64,000 bases of DNA, from positions 98,489 to 162,488 of the forward strand of contig NZ_LGDE01000425.1 of the NCBI RefSeq assembly GCF_001279725.1. Direction: 5' to 3'. Shown here one piece after another: positions 52,041-59,959 of the stretch. Within the stretch, counting starts at the first letter, position 1; the number at the start of each line of letters is the position of its first letter. Below the pieces are notes generated by a model. The model was not told the origin of the DNA. It searched no databases and saw only the letters and a list, made by a program, of their open reading frames with translations. The translations under genes and the position numbers were made by a program. Origin of the DNA: Streptomyces sp. WM4235 (GTDB taxonomy: Bacteria; Actinomycetota; Actinomycetes; Streptomycetales; Streptomycetaceae).

Positions 52041-52379
52041 TCAGACGTGGGCGTCCAGGAAGGCCTTGAGCTCCTCGCGCGCCATCGGCCCGGAGTGGCT
52101 CGCCACCGCCAGGCCCGCCCGGACGATGACGACGGTGGGGGCCCCGGTCACCTCGTGGCGCCTCGTGGCCTCGGGGCAGCGGGTCATGTCGGTCCGTACG
52201 ACGGTCAGCCGTGCCTCGTACTCCTGCGCCACCTCGCCGACCAGCACGTCCATGGTCCGGCAGGCCTCGACGGCCTTGGGCCAGGTGCCGACGAAGTAGC
52301 CGAGGACCGCCCCGGGAGCCATGCCCAGGATGAAGTCGAACTCCTGGTCCTCGCGTGGCTGATGTACCAGACGTGCCAT
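52041..52379 (-). CDS. thioredoxin-like protein lacking the CXXC motif
   Basis: 112 residues. The thioredoxin fold is readable from the N-terminal segment GMAPGAVLGYFVGTWPKAVEAC, then RLTVVRTDMTRCPEATRRHEVTGAPTVVIV with the cis-proline motif GAPTV. The usual W-C-x-x-C is replaced by WPKA, so disulphide exchange is unlikely; it may be a scaffold, chaperone or binding protein. It starts upstream of the P450 gene on the same strand but 131 bases away, so co-transcription is uncertain. Confidence 0.75.
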   Translation of the reverse strand: MARLVHQPREDQEFDFILGMAPGAVLGYFVGTWPKAVEACRTMDVLVGEVAQEYEARLTVVRTDMTRCPEATRRHEVTGAPTVVIVRAGLAVASHSGPMAREELKAFLDAHV

Positions 52380-52638
52380 GTGCCGAGCTCCTGCGTCGCG
52401 ATGGGTGGACGACCCGACGGGCCGGCGGAAACCCTACGGGACTCGGTGGTTCCGCCAAGGTCCGGGCCCTGTTCACGGAGGTCCGGACGGCATTTCCGGT
52501 GAATGCTCCAGAGGGGAAAAGCGATGCTGTGGCAACTGCGACTCTTCATGTATGTTGCGCACGGCATTTCAGCTGGAAAGAGGCTGATCACCTTGCATGT
52601 GCGAGTCTGTTGGTCGGCGCGTCGGGAGGGGTTCGTCC

Positions 52639-53275
52639 ATGGGAATGCGCAGGAATCGCAGAAGCGTGAATCGCGGCGCGGCGGTCGCCGTGTTCGCGGC
52701 GGGCGGCCTGCTGCTCGCCGGCTGCGGGCAGTCGGACGACGGCAAGGGGTACCAGGAGGGCGCCGCGGACGGCTTCCACCGCGCCCTCGACCTCGGCCCC
52801 GGCAACGTCCGCGGCCCCTCTGAAGCCCGGTGAGGTGCGGGTGGCCGGCGAGGTCGGCAAGCCCTACACCGTCACCCTCGCCGAGCTGCGCAAACTGCCG
52901 CAGACCTCGGCCGCCGTGAAATTCACCAGCGCCAAGGGGGAACAGGAACACACCTATCAAGGCGTGTTGCTGAACGACGTGCTGAAGACGGCGGAACCCC
53001 GATTCGACCAGGGAAAGAAGAACGGACAGTTGCGCGGCTTCGTCGCCGCGACCGGTGGCGGCGACTACCGTGCCGTCTTCGCCTGGGCCGAAATCGATCC
53101 CGCCTTCGCCAAGAGCCAGGTGCTGCTCGCGGTCTCGGAGGACGGAGTCCCCTTCGACGACGCCGCGGGACCCCGACTCGTCGCTCCGCAAGACACCAAG
53201 GGCGGCCGGTACGTGTCCGAGTTGAACCAGCTGTGGGTCGGTGTCGTCGACCCGGTGGTCGACGGTGTGAAGTGA
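52639..53275 (+). pseudogene. lipoprotein with molybdopterin-binding (sulfite-oxidase-like) domain, interrupted by a frameshift
   Basis: The first part (from ATG 52639, preceded by GGAGG) encodes a lipoprotein signal with lipobox LLAGC (Cys29) and an extracytoplasmic start, and stops at 52833. The second part, open from 52835 in the next frame, continues as a molybdopterin-domain-like sequence (VAGEVGKPYTVTLAELRKLPQ through ELNQLWVGVV). Deleting one T in GGCCCCTCTGAAG (about 52816) restores a continuous frame. This is either a sequencing error or a broken gene. The stop overlaps the DyP start as GTGA, arguing that an intact gene was coupled to the peroxidase. The catalytic sulphite-oxidase Cys is not present in what I can see. 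Confidence 0.7.
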
Positions 53276-54510
53276 CGGACCGGCCCGCCGTGACCCCGCT
53301 GCGACGGCGGACCCTGCTCGGCGCCGGGGGGCTGGCCGCGCTCGCCGCAGGGGGCGCCGTGCTCACCACGGCCGCCCCCGGGGAGAGCACGAGGGACACC
53401 GGGGGCCGTGAGCCCGAGGCTCGGATACCGTTCCACGGCCCCACCCAGGCCGGAATCCTGACCCGGCGCCAGCCACACGCCCACCTCGCCGCGCTCGACC
53501 TGCTGCCCGGTGTCGACCGCCCGCTCGCCGCCGGTCTGCTGCGGGCCTGGAGCGGCGCCGCCGACCGGATGAGTCGCGGGGAAACGCCGGTCGAGGGGGA
53601 AGCCGACACCGGGGTCGCCCTCGGCGCCGGTCCGGCCGCGCTCACGGTCACCTTCGGGTTCGGGCCGGAGTTCTTCGAACGCCTCGGGTTGACCGCCGCC
53701 CGACCGGAGGCGCTGGGCCCGCTCCCCGCGTTCCCGGACGACCGCCTCGACCCCGCCCGCAGCGGCGGCGACCTCTTCGTCCAGGTGGCCGCCGACGACC
53801 CCCTCGTCGCCGTCCACGCGCTGCGCGCCCTCCAACGACTGACCCGGGGAACGGCCCTCACCCGCTGGGTGATGTCCGGGTTCACCCGTCCACCCGGAGC
53901 CGGCGCTCCCGACGGAACACACCGCAACCTCATGGGACAGCTCGACGGCACCGCCAACCCGACGCCGGCCGGCGACCCGGCGCACCGCGCACGGATCCTG
54001 GTCACCGCCCCGGACGCGCCCGGCTGGCTGCGGGGCGGATCGTACGTGGTCCTGCGCCGGATCCGGATGCTCCTCGACCACTGGGAGGGCCTGCCCGAGG
54101 CCCACCGCGAACAGGCCGTCGGACGGCGCGTGTCGGACGGGGCGCCCCTGACCGGGGGGACCGAACACACCCCGGTCGACCTGGACGCCGCCCGCCCCGA
54201 CGGGGTTCCCGTCATCGCGACCAACGCGCACATCCGGCTGGCCGCGCCGCGCGGCAACGCCGGCGCGACGATGCTGCGGCGCGGCTGGTCGTACCACGAC
54301 GGCATGCGCGCCGACCGCACGGTGGACGCCGGAATGCTGTTCGTGGCCTGGCAGACCGACCCGCGCACGGGCTTCGTCCCCGTCCAGCACCGGCTCGCCC
54401 GGGGGGACGCCCTCTCCCGGTACCTCGTCCACGAGGCCTCGGCGCTGTTCGTGGTGCCCGCCGGCGCGGCGCCGGGGGAGTACGTGGGACAGGCCCTCCT
54501 GGAAGGCTGA
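53272..54510 (+). CDS. Tat-exported DyP-type heme peroxidase (EfeB-like)
   Basis: 412 residues, GTG start. A twin-arginine signal (RRRTLLGAGGLAALAAGG at about 11-28) leads to the ferredoxin-like DyP folds. The GXXDG motif is GQLDGTANP, with the catalytic Asp, and the proximal heme His is His320 in NAHIRLA; an Arg lies in MLRRGW. It oxidises dyes or porphyrins, or, in EfeB-type iron uptake, acts on heme. It starts inside the stop of the lipoprotein (GTGA). No EfeU/EfeO genes flank it. A small hypothetical gene follows 38 bases later. Confidence 0.9.
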   Translation: MTDRPAVTPLRRRTLLGAGGLAALAAGGAVLTTAAPGESTRDTGGREPEARIPFHGPTQAGILTRRQPHAHLAALDLLPGVDRPLAAGLLRAWSGAADRMSRGETPVEGEADTGVALGAGPAALTVTFGFGPEFFERLGLTAARPEALGPLPAFPDDRLDPARSGGDLFVQVAADDPLVAVHALRALQRLTRGTALTRWVMSGFTRPPGAGAPDGTHRNLMGQLDGTANPTPAGDPAHRARILVTAPDAPGWLRGGSYVVLRRIRMLLDHWEGLPEAHREQAVGRRVSDGAPLTGGTEHTPVDLDAARPDGVPVIATNAHIRLAAPRGNAGATMLRRGWSYHDGMRADRTVDAGMLFVAWQTDPRTGFVPVQHRLARGDALSRYLVHEASALFVVPAGAAPGEYVGQALLEG

Positions 54511-54548
54511 CCGGGCCCGTTGTCAGTGGGGCCTGTCAACCTGGGCGG

Positions 54549-54818
54549 ATGGACGACAGGATGCTGCGGCGCCGGGTCTACGGCGCCGACCACGACGACC
54601 CCGACCCGGGCCCGCGCCCGGGGCACGTCTACGGCGAGCTCGTGGGCGGCCCCCTCGACGGGCTGCTGCTCGACATCACCGGCTGGAGCGGGCCCCGACT
54701 GGCCGAAGAGGCCCGCCTCCCCACCGAGATAGGCCGCTACGGGGCCGGCGGGCGCGCCCACTACCGTCGCCGGCCGGCCGACCCGGACCACTGGGACTGG
54801 TCGGGCGACAGCCCCTGA
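54549..54818 (+). CDS. small hypothetical protein, 89 aa
   Basis: 89 residues starting MDDRMLRRRVYG. No signal peptide or membrane segment. The sequence HVYGELVGGPLDGLLLDITGWSG has strand-loop character; Arg/Asp/Trp-rich ends (HYRRRPADPDHWDWSGD). No family recognised; codon bias supports coding. 38 bases after the DyP stop, so possibly in the same operon. Function unknown. Confidence 0.6.
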   Translation: MDDRMLRRRVYGADHDDPDPGPRPGHVYGELVGGPLDGLLLDITGWSGPRLAEEARLPTEIGRYGAGGRAHYRRRPADPDHWDWSGDSP

Positions 54819-54921
54819 CCGGGCGAGCCCCCGATCCGCCGACGTCGACCGGGGGCTCTGTGGACCACTTCCGGCGCCGGGCCCCGTTCGGATGCGGTGC
54901 GTTTCAGGTGCCGGCCGCCTC

Positions 54922-55019
54922 GGGGTGTCGGGCTGTCAGGGCGTCGGGGTGTCGGGCTGTCAGGGCGTCGGGGTGTGCCGGCGGTCCGGGCGTCGGGGTG
55001 TGCCGGCGGTCCGGGTGTC
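54922..55019. repeat. tandem repeats of 24 and 25 bases
   Basis: Two exact copies of a 24-base unit beginning GGGGTGTCGGGCTGTC (54922, 54946), then two copies of a related 25-base unit beginning GGGGTGTGCCGGCGG (54970, 54995), the last with one change. The array runs into the stop codon of the DoxX-like gene on the minus strand. No spacers, so not a CRISPR array. Confidence 0.8.
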
Positions 55020-55395
55020 AGCCGGTCGTGGCTCCGCGACCCACCTGGCGGGCCCACAGCACCAACGGCACCTGTAGCGGCAGCCGTGCCAGGGTGACGG
55101 CCCGGATGGCGGGGGACTGGGTCCGGGCGTCGACGGCCATCTTGACGTTCGCGGGGAAGACGCCGACGAAGAACGCCGCCGTGGCCATCGCCGCCACGCG
55201 CCGGGTGCGCGGGTGCGCGACGCCGGCCGCCAGTGCCAGCTCGACGACGCCGGACGCGTACGTCCACTGGCGGGGGCTGCCGGGCAGGGAGCGCGGGACC
55301 GTCACGTCGAACCGCTTCGGCGCGACCGTGTGCGCCACCGCCGCGCCCGCCAGCAGACCGGCGAGCAGCAGGGGCGAGGAGGGGGTGCGCGGCAT
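55018..55395 (-). CDS. DoxX-like membrane protein
   Basis: 125 residues with about four membrane segments (PLLLAGLLAGAAVAHTVAP, SGVVELALAAGVA, RVAAMATAAFFVGVFPANV, and a C-terminal LPLQVPLVLWA). The conserved FDVTVPRSLPG and PANVKMAVD motifs fit the DoxX-like group. Function unknown; some homologues take part in membrane redox. The ATG at 55395 has AGAGG 8 bases upstream. It is divergent from the DGPF-sigma operon; its stop lies at the end of the tandem repeats. Confidence 0.8.
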   Translation of the reverse strand: MPRTPSSPLLLAGLLAGAAVAHTVAPKRFDVTVPRSLPGSPRQWTYASGVVELALAAGVAHPRTRRVAAMATAAFFVGVFPANVKMAVDARTQSPAIRAVTLARLPLQVPLVLWARQVGRGATTG

Positions 55396-55559
55396 CGGGG
55401 ATCCTCTCGGAGGGGATGAGGCCCGCGATCCTACTCATGGGTAGCCGCCCTGCGTCCAGGCCCGCGGCAGGCCCGACTCGGCCGGGAGCGGCCCCGCCTG
55501 CCGGCCCGGACCCGCCGCGGTGGTGAGAATGCGGATCGGGGCGGATCGGGGCCGATCCC

Positions 55560-55581
55560 GAAACTTCCTGAAGAAAGTTTC
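55560..55581. promoter_or_regulatory. inverted repeat upstream of the sigma-type promoter
   Basis: GAAACTT-N8-AAGTTTC, 7-base perfect arms, ends 7 bases before the -35 box at 55589. Upstream lie two copies of GCGGATCGGG (55531, 55541). Likely a repressor or activator site for the DGPF-sigma unit. Confidence 0.5.
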
Positions 55582-55588
55582 CCGGAAC

Positions 55589-55615
55589 TGTCGATTCGGG
55601 TGTCTCCCGTTCGAC
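55589..55615 (+). promoter_or_regulatory. ECF42-type promoter of the DGPF-sigma operon
   Basis: TGTCGA (55589-55594) and CGAC (55612-55615) separated by 17 bases match the promoter known for ECF42 sigma factors (a TGTCGA -35 and a CGA/TC-type -10). It lies 52 bases before the DGPF start, so the sigma factor encoded downstream probably transcribes this operon itself. Confidence 0.7.
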
Positions 55616-55666
55616 GCAGGGGTGAGAGGCAGGGAAAGCCCCCGCCCTCCCGACCGAGGAGTCACC

Positions 55667-56023
55667 ATGCCGCGCTTCCTTTCGCTGATCCGCATCGACG
55701 AGCAGAACACGCCCACCGACGGCTTCACCCCCGAGTTCGAGCAGCGGATGGGCGCCCTCCTGGAGGAGATCACCAAGGCCGGAGTCATGCTCGACACCGC
55801 GGGCCTGCTCCCCACCGCCGAGGGCACCCGGGTCACCTGGTCCGGCGGCAAGATCGGCTACACCGACGGCCCCTTCACCGAGACCAAGGAGGTCATCGGC
55901 GGCTACGCCCTCATGCAGTGCAAGGACAAGGCCGAGGCCCTGGAATGGACCAAGCGGTTCCTGGAGCTCCACCCCGCCACCTGGACGGTCGGCTCCGAGC
56001 TCCGCGAGATCGTCGAAGGCTGA
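55667..56023 (+). CDS. DGPF/YCII-domain protein
   Basis: 118 residues. The YCII-related fold has the signature IGYTDGPFTETKEVIGGYALMQ with the D-G-P-F motif that names this family. DGPF proteins are regularly encoded beside ECF42 sigma factors and are their targets; biochemical role unknown. GAGGAG lies 6 bases before the ATG. It is 56 bases upstream of the sigma gene and shares the promoter at 55589. Confidence 0.93.
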   Translation: MPRFLSLIRIDEQNTPTDGFTPEFEQRMGALLEEITKAGVMLDTAGLLPTAEGTRVTWSGGKIGYTDGPFTETKEVIGGYALMQCKDKAEALEWTKRFLELHPATWTVGSELREIVEG

Positions 56024-56079
56024 TCCGGCCGCGTTCACGGCGTCCTGTTTGCCCTGCCTCGTCACGGCTGCTCTGATGG

Positions 56080-57324
56080 GTGGCCGTGACGGCAGTGAGT
56101 ACGACCCGAGCGGTCGAAACGGTGTTCAGGATCGAGTCCGCGCGGATCATCGCCGGTGTGACGCGCATCGTGCGCGACGTCGGCATCGCGGAGGAGATCG
56201 CCCAGGACGCCCTGGTCGCCGCGCTGGAGCAGTGGCCCGTGGACGGCGTCCCGGACCGGCCGGGCGCCTGGCTGACGACCACCGCCAAGAACCGCGCGAT
56301 CGATCTCGTCCGCCGCAAGGAGGCCTACGCCCGCAAACTCGCCGAGGTGGGCCGCACCCTGGAGGACGTACCGCCGCCCGAGGAGCCGGCCGAGCCGGAG
56401 GACATCGACGACGACCTGTTGCGGCTGATCTTCACCGCCTGTCATCCGGTGCTGAGGACGGAGGGCCGGGTCGCGCTCACGCTGCGTCTCATGGGCGGGC
56501 TGACCACGCAGGAGATCGCCCGCGCCTTCCTCACCTCCGAGTCGACCGTCGCCCAGCGCATCGTCCGGGCGAAGCGGTCGCTGGCCACGGCCGGTGTGCC
56601 GTTCGAGGTTCCGTACGGCACCGACCGCGAGCAGCGGCTCGCCTCCGTGCTGGAGGTGATCTACCTCGTTTTCAACGAGGGCCACTCGGCGACCGCCGGG
56701 GACGACCTGGTCCGCCCGGCACTGTGCGAGGACGCGCTGCGGCTGGCCCGGTTGCTGGCCGGCCTGATGCCCGAGGAGACCGAGACGCACGGGCTGGTGG
56801 CGCTCCTGGAGTTCCAGGCCTCCCGGATCGCCACCCGCACCGGGCCCGACGGCGAGCCCGTGCTCCTCGCCGACCAGAACCGGACCCGGTGGAACCGCAT
56901 GCTCATCGGGCGCGGTGTCGCGGCACTGCGCCGCGCGGGCACCGGCCCGTACTCCGTGCAGGCCGCGATCGCCGGGTGTCATGCCGCGGCCGTCCGGTAC
57001 GAGGACACCGACTGGGCGACGATCGTCGCGCTGTACGGGCGACTCCTCGTGCTGATCCCGTCCCCCGTGGTGGAACTGAACCGGGCCGTCGCCGTCTCCA
57101 TGGCCGAGGGCCCCGGTGCCGCCCTGCCGCTGGTCGAGGCCCTTGCGGACGAACCGGCCCTCGCGTCCTACCACTTGCTGCCGAGCGTGCGGGGTGATCT
57201 GTTGGAGCGCCTCGGCCGCGGGGAGGAGGCCCGGGTCGAGTTCGAACGGGCCGCCTCCCTGACGCGCAATGCCCGAGAGCGCTCCTTGCTGCTGCGTCGG
57301 GCGCGGGCCGCGGCCGAGCGCTGA
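56080..57324 (+). CDS. ECF sigma factor with C-terminal extension (ECF42-type)
   Basis: 414 residues. Sigma region 2 (about 14-80, VFRIESARIIAGVTRIV to KNRAIDLVRRKEA) and region 4 (about 115-170, RVALTLRLMGGLTTQEIARAFLTSESTVAQRI) are followed by a long helical TPR-like C-terminal domain (about 190-414) found in the ECF42 group. No anti-sigma gene is adjacent; in this group the extension itself appears to control activity. It follows the DGPF gene and has a self-type promoter at 55589. Several in-frame GTG codons (56080, 56086, 56095) make the start uncertain. Confidence 0.9.
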   Translation: MAVTAVSTTRAVETVFRIESARIIAGVTRIVRDVGIAEEIAQDALVAALEQWPVDGVPDRPGAWLTTTAKNRAIDLVRRKEAYARKLAEVGRTLEDVPPPEEPAEPEDIDDDLLRLIFTACHPVLRTEGRVALTLRLMGGLTTQEIARAFLTSESTVAQRIVRAKRSLATAGVPFEVPYGTDREQRLASVLEVIYLVFNEGHSATAGDDLVRPALCEDALRLARLLAGLMPEETETHGLVALLEFQASRIATRTGPDGEPVLLADQNRTRWNRMLIGRGVAALRRAGTGPYSVQAAIAGCHAAAVRYEDTDWATIVALYGRLLVLIPSPVVELNRAVAVSMAEGPGAALPLVEALADEPALASYHLLPSVRGDLLERLGRGEEARVEFERAASLTRNARERSLLLRRARAAAER

Positions 57325-57419
57325 GCCGGCACCGGGTACTCGCGGTCGGCCTCGCCCTGCTGCGCGGTACCCCGCGCACCGCACCCCGGCCGGCCTGGCG
57401 TCCGCCGGGCCGGGGGAGC

Positions 57420-58883
57420 TCAGGCCCGGACGCGGGGCCGGATCGGCAGACGGGGCGGGGTGAGCGCGATCGGGCGGCGGAACCCGCCGGTCAGGGCGAT
57501 GTCCCGCACGGTCTGGCGCAGTGACGCCTGGAAGTCGCCCATGGTGCCGCGGGCGGCCGCGGTGTCCACGTAGATGGAGTTCATGTGCAGTCCGTCCGCG
57601 TCCCGTTGGAACCAGGAGCACGCGCCGTTCGCCCGCGCCGACCACACGTGGGAGGTGGGCCGCCACTCGTCGTGCCGCTCGGAGCCACGACACTTGCGCA
57701 TGTCGATGTACGAGAAGAAGTTCACCGGGTACGGCCACGAGCGCGCCGCGAACTCCTCGGGGGCCAGCAACTCCCAGGCCCTGACGAACGGCACGTCGAT
57801 GTGGCGGATCATCTCGCCGAAACCGGCCCGTACCTGCGTCATGACCTGGGTGAAGTCCCGCCCCGGAGAAGCGTCGAACTCGATGGGCATGGTGTTCACG
57901 AACCAGCCCACCGAGTTGGTCCAGGCGTCCCGCCCGCGCTCGCTGACCGGCATGAACCCGCGGTACACGCCGGGCCCGCCGGCCTCCCGCAGGCAGACGG
58001 CGACCGACGCGAGCACCCCCATGAACGGCTTGCCGCCCACCGCCAGACAGGACTTCTCGAACACCTCCGCCTCGGTGGCGTCCAGGAGCAGCGACGCCTC
58101 GTTGACGATCGGGTACATCCGGTCCGGCCGCACGCCCAGGTCGAGCGGGAACCGCGGGAAGAACTCGCCGTTGCGCTCGATGAACGACTTCCAGTAGCCC
58201 AGGCGTTCGTCGTCCGCGCCGATGGAGAGGTACCGGCGCCGCTGCTCCTCGGCGAAGTCCAGATAACTGGGCGCGGTGGCCGGCAGCCCGGAGCTCTCGC
58301 CCCGGCACAGCGCCTCGTACTCCGTCTCCACCTCGTGCACCACGATCGGCATCGACATGCCGTCGCACACGATGTGGTCGAAGGCCAGGTACACCGTGGC
58401 GGAGTCCTCGCGCAGCACGGCGCCCATGGTGAACAGCGGCCAGGACAGGGTGTCGATGCTGCGCTTGAACCGTTCGACGAGGAAACCGCGCAGCAGCTCG
58501 GACGTCTCGAAGACGCCCACCTGGGCCGTTTCGAGGGCGAGTTCGTCGGCGGCCAGCGGCGCGCAGGCCAGCTCGCCGGCCAGCCGGCGGAACTCGCAGC
58601 GCAGCACCTCGTGACGGCCCACGAACGCCAACAGCGCCCGACTGAGGGCCGTTTCGTCGAGCGGTCCCTCGACCTCGAAGGTCACCGCGATCCAGGACGC
58701 GACCGGATCGTCGGCCGCACGGCTCTCCTCGGCGACGGTGAAGTGCTTGTCCTGGTTGAAGGACGCCCTCCTGCCCGACGGATCACCCCGGTCGGCGTCC
58801 CGCGCCGCCGCCGTGGACCGCAAACGCCACTCCACCACCCTTCCGGGCGCCAAGGTGTGCATCTCCAGAGGAAACTGCCGCAT
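57420..58883 (-). CDS. free-standing condensation-domain (NRPS C-like) protein
   Basis: 487 residues comprising a single condensation domain with no adenylation or carrier domain. The core motif HHxxxDG appears as DHIVCDG at 169-175: the second His (170) and Asp-Gly (174-175) are kept while the first His is Asp169. Other C motifs such as VGWFVNTMPI and NFFSYID fit. Free-standing C domains join acyl or aminoacyl groups to amines or alcohols, or release products. It lies 101 bases downstream of the ABC exporter genes on the same strand, so it may make or modify the exported product. Substrates unknown. Confidence 0.85.
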   Translation of the reverse strand: MRQFPLEMHTLAPGRVVEWRLRSTAAARDADRGDPSGRRASFNQDKHFTVAEESRAADDPVASWIAVTFEVEGPLDETALSRALLAFVGRHEVLRCEFRRLAGELACAPLAADELALETAQVGVFETSELLRGFLVERFKRSIDTLSWPLFTMGAVLREDSATVYLAFDHIVCDGMSMPIVVHEVETEYEALCRGESSGLPATAPSYLDFAEEQRRRYLSIGADDERLGYWKSFIERNGEFFPRFPLDLGVRPDRMYPIVNEASLLLDATEAEVFEKSCLAVGGKPFMGVLASVAVCLREAGGPGVYRGFMPVSERGRDAWTNSVGWFVNTMPIEFDASPGRDFTQVMTQVRAGFGEMIRHIDVPFVRAWELLAPEEFAARSWPYPVNFFSYIDMRKCRGSERHDEWRPTSHVWSARANGACSWFQRDADGLHMNSIYVDTAAARGTMGDFQASLRQTVRDIALTGGFRRPIALTPPRLPIRPRVRA

Positions 58884-58984
58884 TCCGTCATCCCTTCGAC
58901 CCCCGAGTCAACCCCGAGCGCCTAACGACACCCGGCCCACGGAAGTGACGCACGCACCCGCGAAGGCGTTCGGCGCCGCGCGCG

Positions 58985-59959
58985 TCAGTCCGTGTCCGGG
59001 GCGTCCTGCGCATCGTCGCGACGGACCTCGATGTGGTCGGCGGCGAGGTCGACCGCCACCCGGTGCTCCATGCCCAGCGCCTCCAGGAACTTGTACGGGA
59101 GTTGCACCCGCCCGGTACGGTCCAGCATCACGTACTCGCGTTCGCTCACGGACTCCGCGCCGTGCTCGTCGGTGACGGTGCGGCGCAGTACCTCGCTGCT
59201 GGTGCGACCGTCGCGGATGGCCACCGTACGGCGGACCTCTCCCGCGACCATCGGGTCGTGCGTCACGATCACCACGGTCGCCCCGAGCTCCCGGTTCACG
59301 GTACGGAAGGCCTCGAAGATCGCGGCGCCGGTCTCGGAGTCCAGCTCGCCGGTCGGTTCGTCCGCCAACAGGACCGCCGGGTCGTTGGCCATGGCCACGG
59401 CGATGGCCACGCGCTGCTGCTGCCCGCCGGACAGCGCGTTCGGCCGCCGCCCGGCCAGGTCGCCGATCTCCAGGGCCGCCAACAGCTCGGCGACGCGCGC
59501 GGTCTGCCGCTTGCGGGCCGCGCGCCCGCTCCCGTCCTTCAGCTGCATCGGCAGCGCCACGTTCTGGGCGGCCGTGAGGAACGGCAGCAGGTTGCGGGCG
59601 GTCTGCTGCCAGACGAACCCCACGGCCTCGCGCCGGTAGCGCAGCCGCTCCCGCGCCGACATCTCCAACAGGTCGTGGCCGCCCACGGTGGCCTTGCCCG
59701 CCGTCGGCACGTCCAGGCCCGCCAGGATGTTCAAAAGCGTCGACTTCCCGCTGCCGGACGCGCCGACCAGCGCGATCAGATCCCCCCGGGTCACGGTCAG
59801 CTCCAACCCCTGCAGGGCCTGCACCTCGACCCCGTCGGAACTGAAGATGCGCACCAGCCGGTCACAGACGATGGCGTGGGCCGGATCGTGACCGCGGGGC
59901 TCGGCGGCGGCCAACGCCTTGCGGCGCAGCTCCTCGAAGGTGGGGGCTTCGGTGTTCAA
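58985..59959 (-). CDS. ABC transporter ATPase with C-terminal AbrB-like domain
   Basis: 324 residues, TTG start. A MacB/LolD-type ATPase: Walker A GASGSGKST (about 66-74), signature LSGGQQQR, Walker B LLADEP, His in VTHD. After about residue 270 a tail VMLDRTGRVQLP then AVDLAADHIEVRR matches the AbrB/SpoVT swapped-hairpin pattern, an unusual addition. The AbrB-like domain could mediate dimerisation or DNA binding. Its TTG overlaps the permease stop by 4 bases (TTGA). With the upstream permeases it forms an exporter. Confidence 0.88.
   Translation of the reverse strand: MNTEAPTFEELRRKALAAAEPRGHDPAHAIVCDRLVRIFSSDGVEVQALQGLELTVTRGDLIALVGASGSGKSTLLNILAGLDVPTAGKATVGGHDLLEMSARERLRYRREAVGFVWQQTARNLLPFLTAAQNVALPMQLKDGSGRAARKRQTARVAELLAALEIGDLAGRRPNALSGGQQQRVAIAVAMANDPAVLLADEPTGELDSETGAAIFEAFRTVNRELGATVVIVTHDPMVAGEVRRTVAIRDGRTSSEVLRRTVTDEHGAESVSEREYVMLDRTGRVQLPYKFLEALGMEHRVAVDLAADHIEVRRDDAQDAPDTD

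Noticed and set aside
52503..52823. 106-codon reading frame starting MLQRGKAMLWQL
   Set aside because: It overlaps the lipoprotein gene in another frame and turns into an Arg/Pro/Gly-rich shadow; only the first part is in an AT-rich stretch. The true gene is the lipoprotein from 52639.
57265..57285. GAGAGCGCTCC resembling the LacI operator
   Set aside because: It lies inside the sigma-factor coding region and lacks the full palindrome, so it is likely a chance match.
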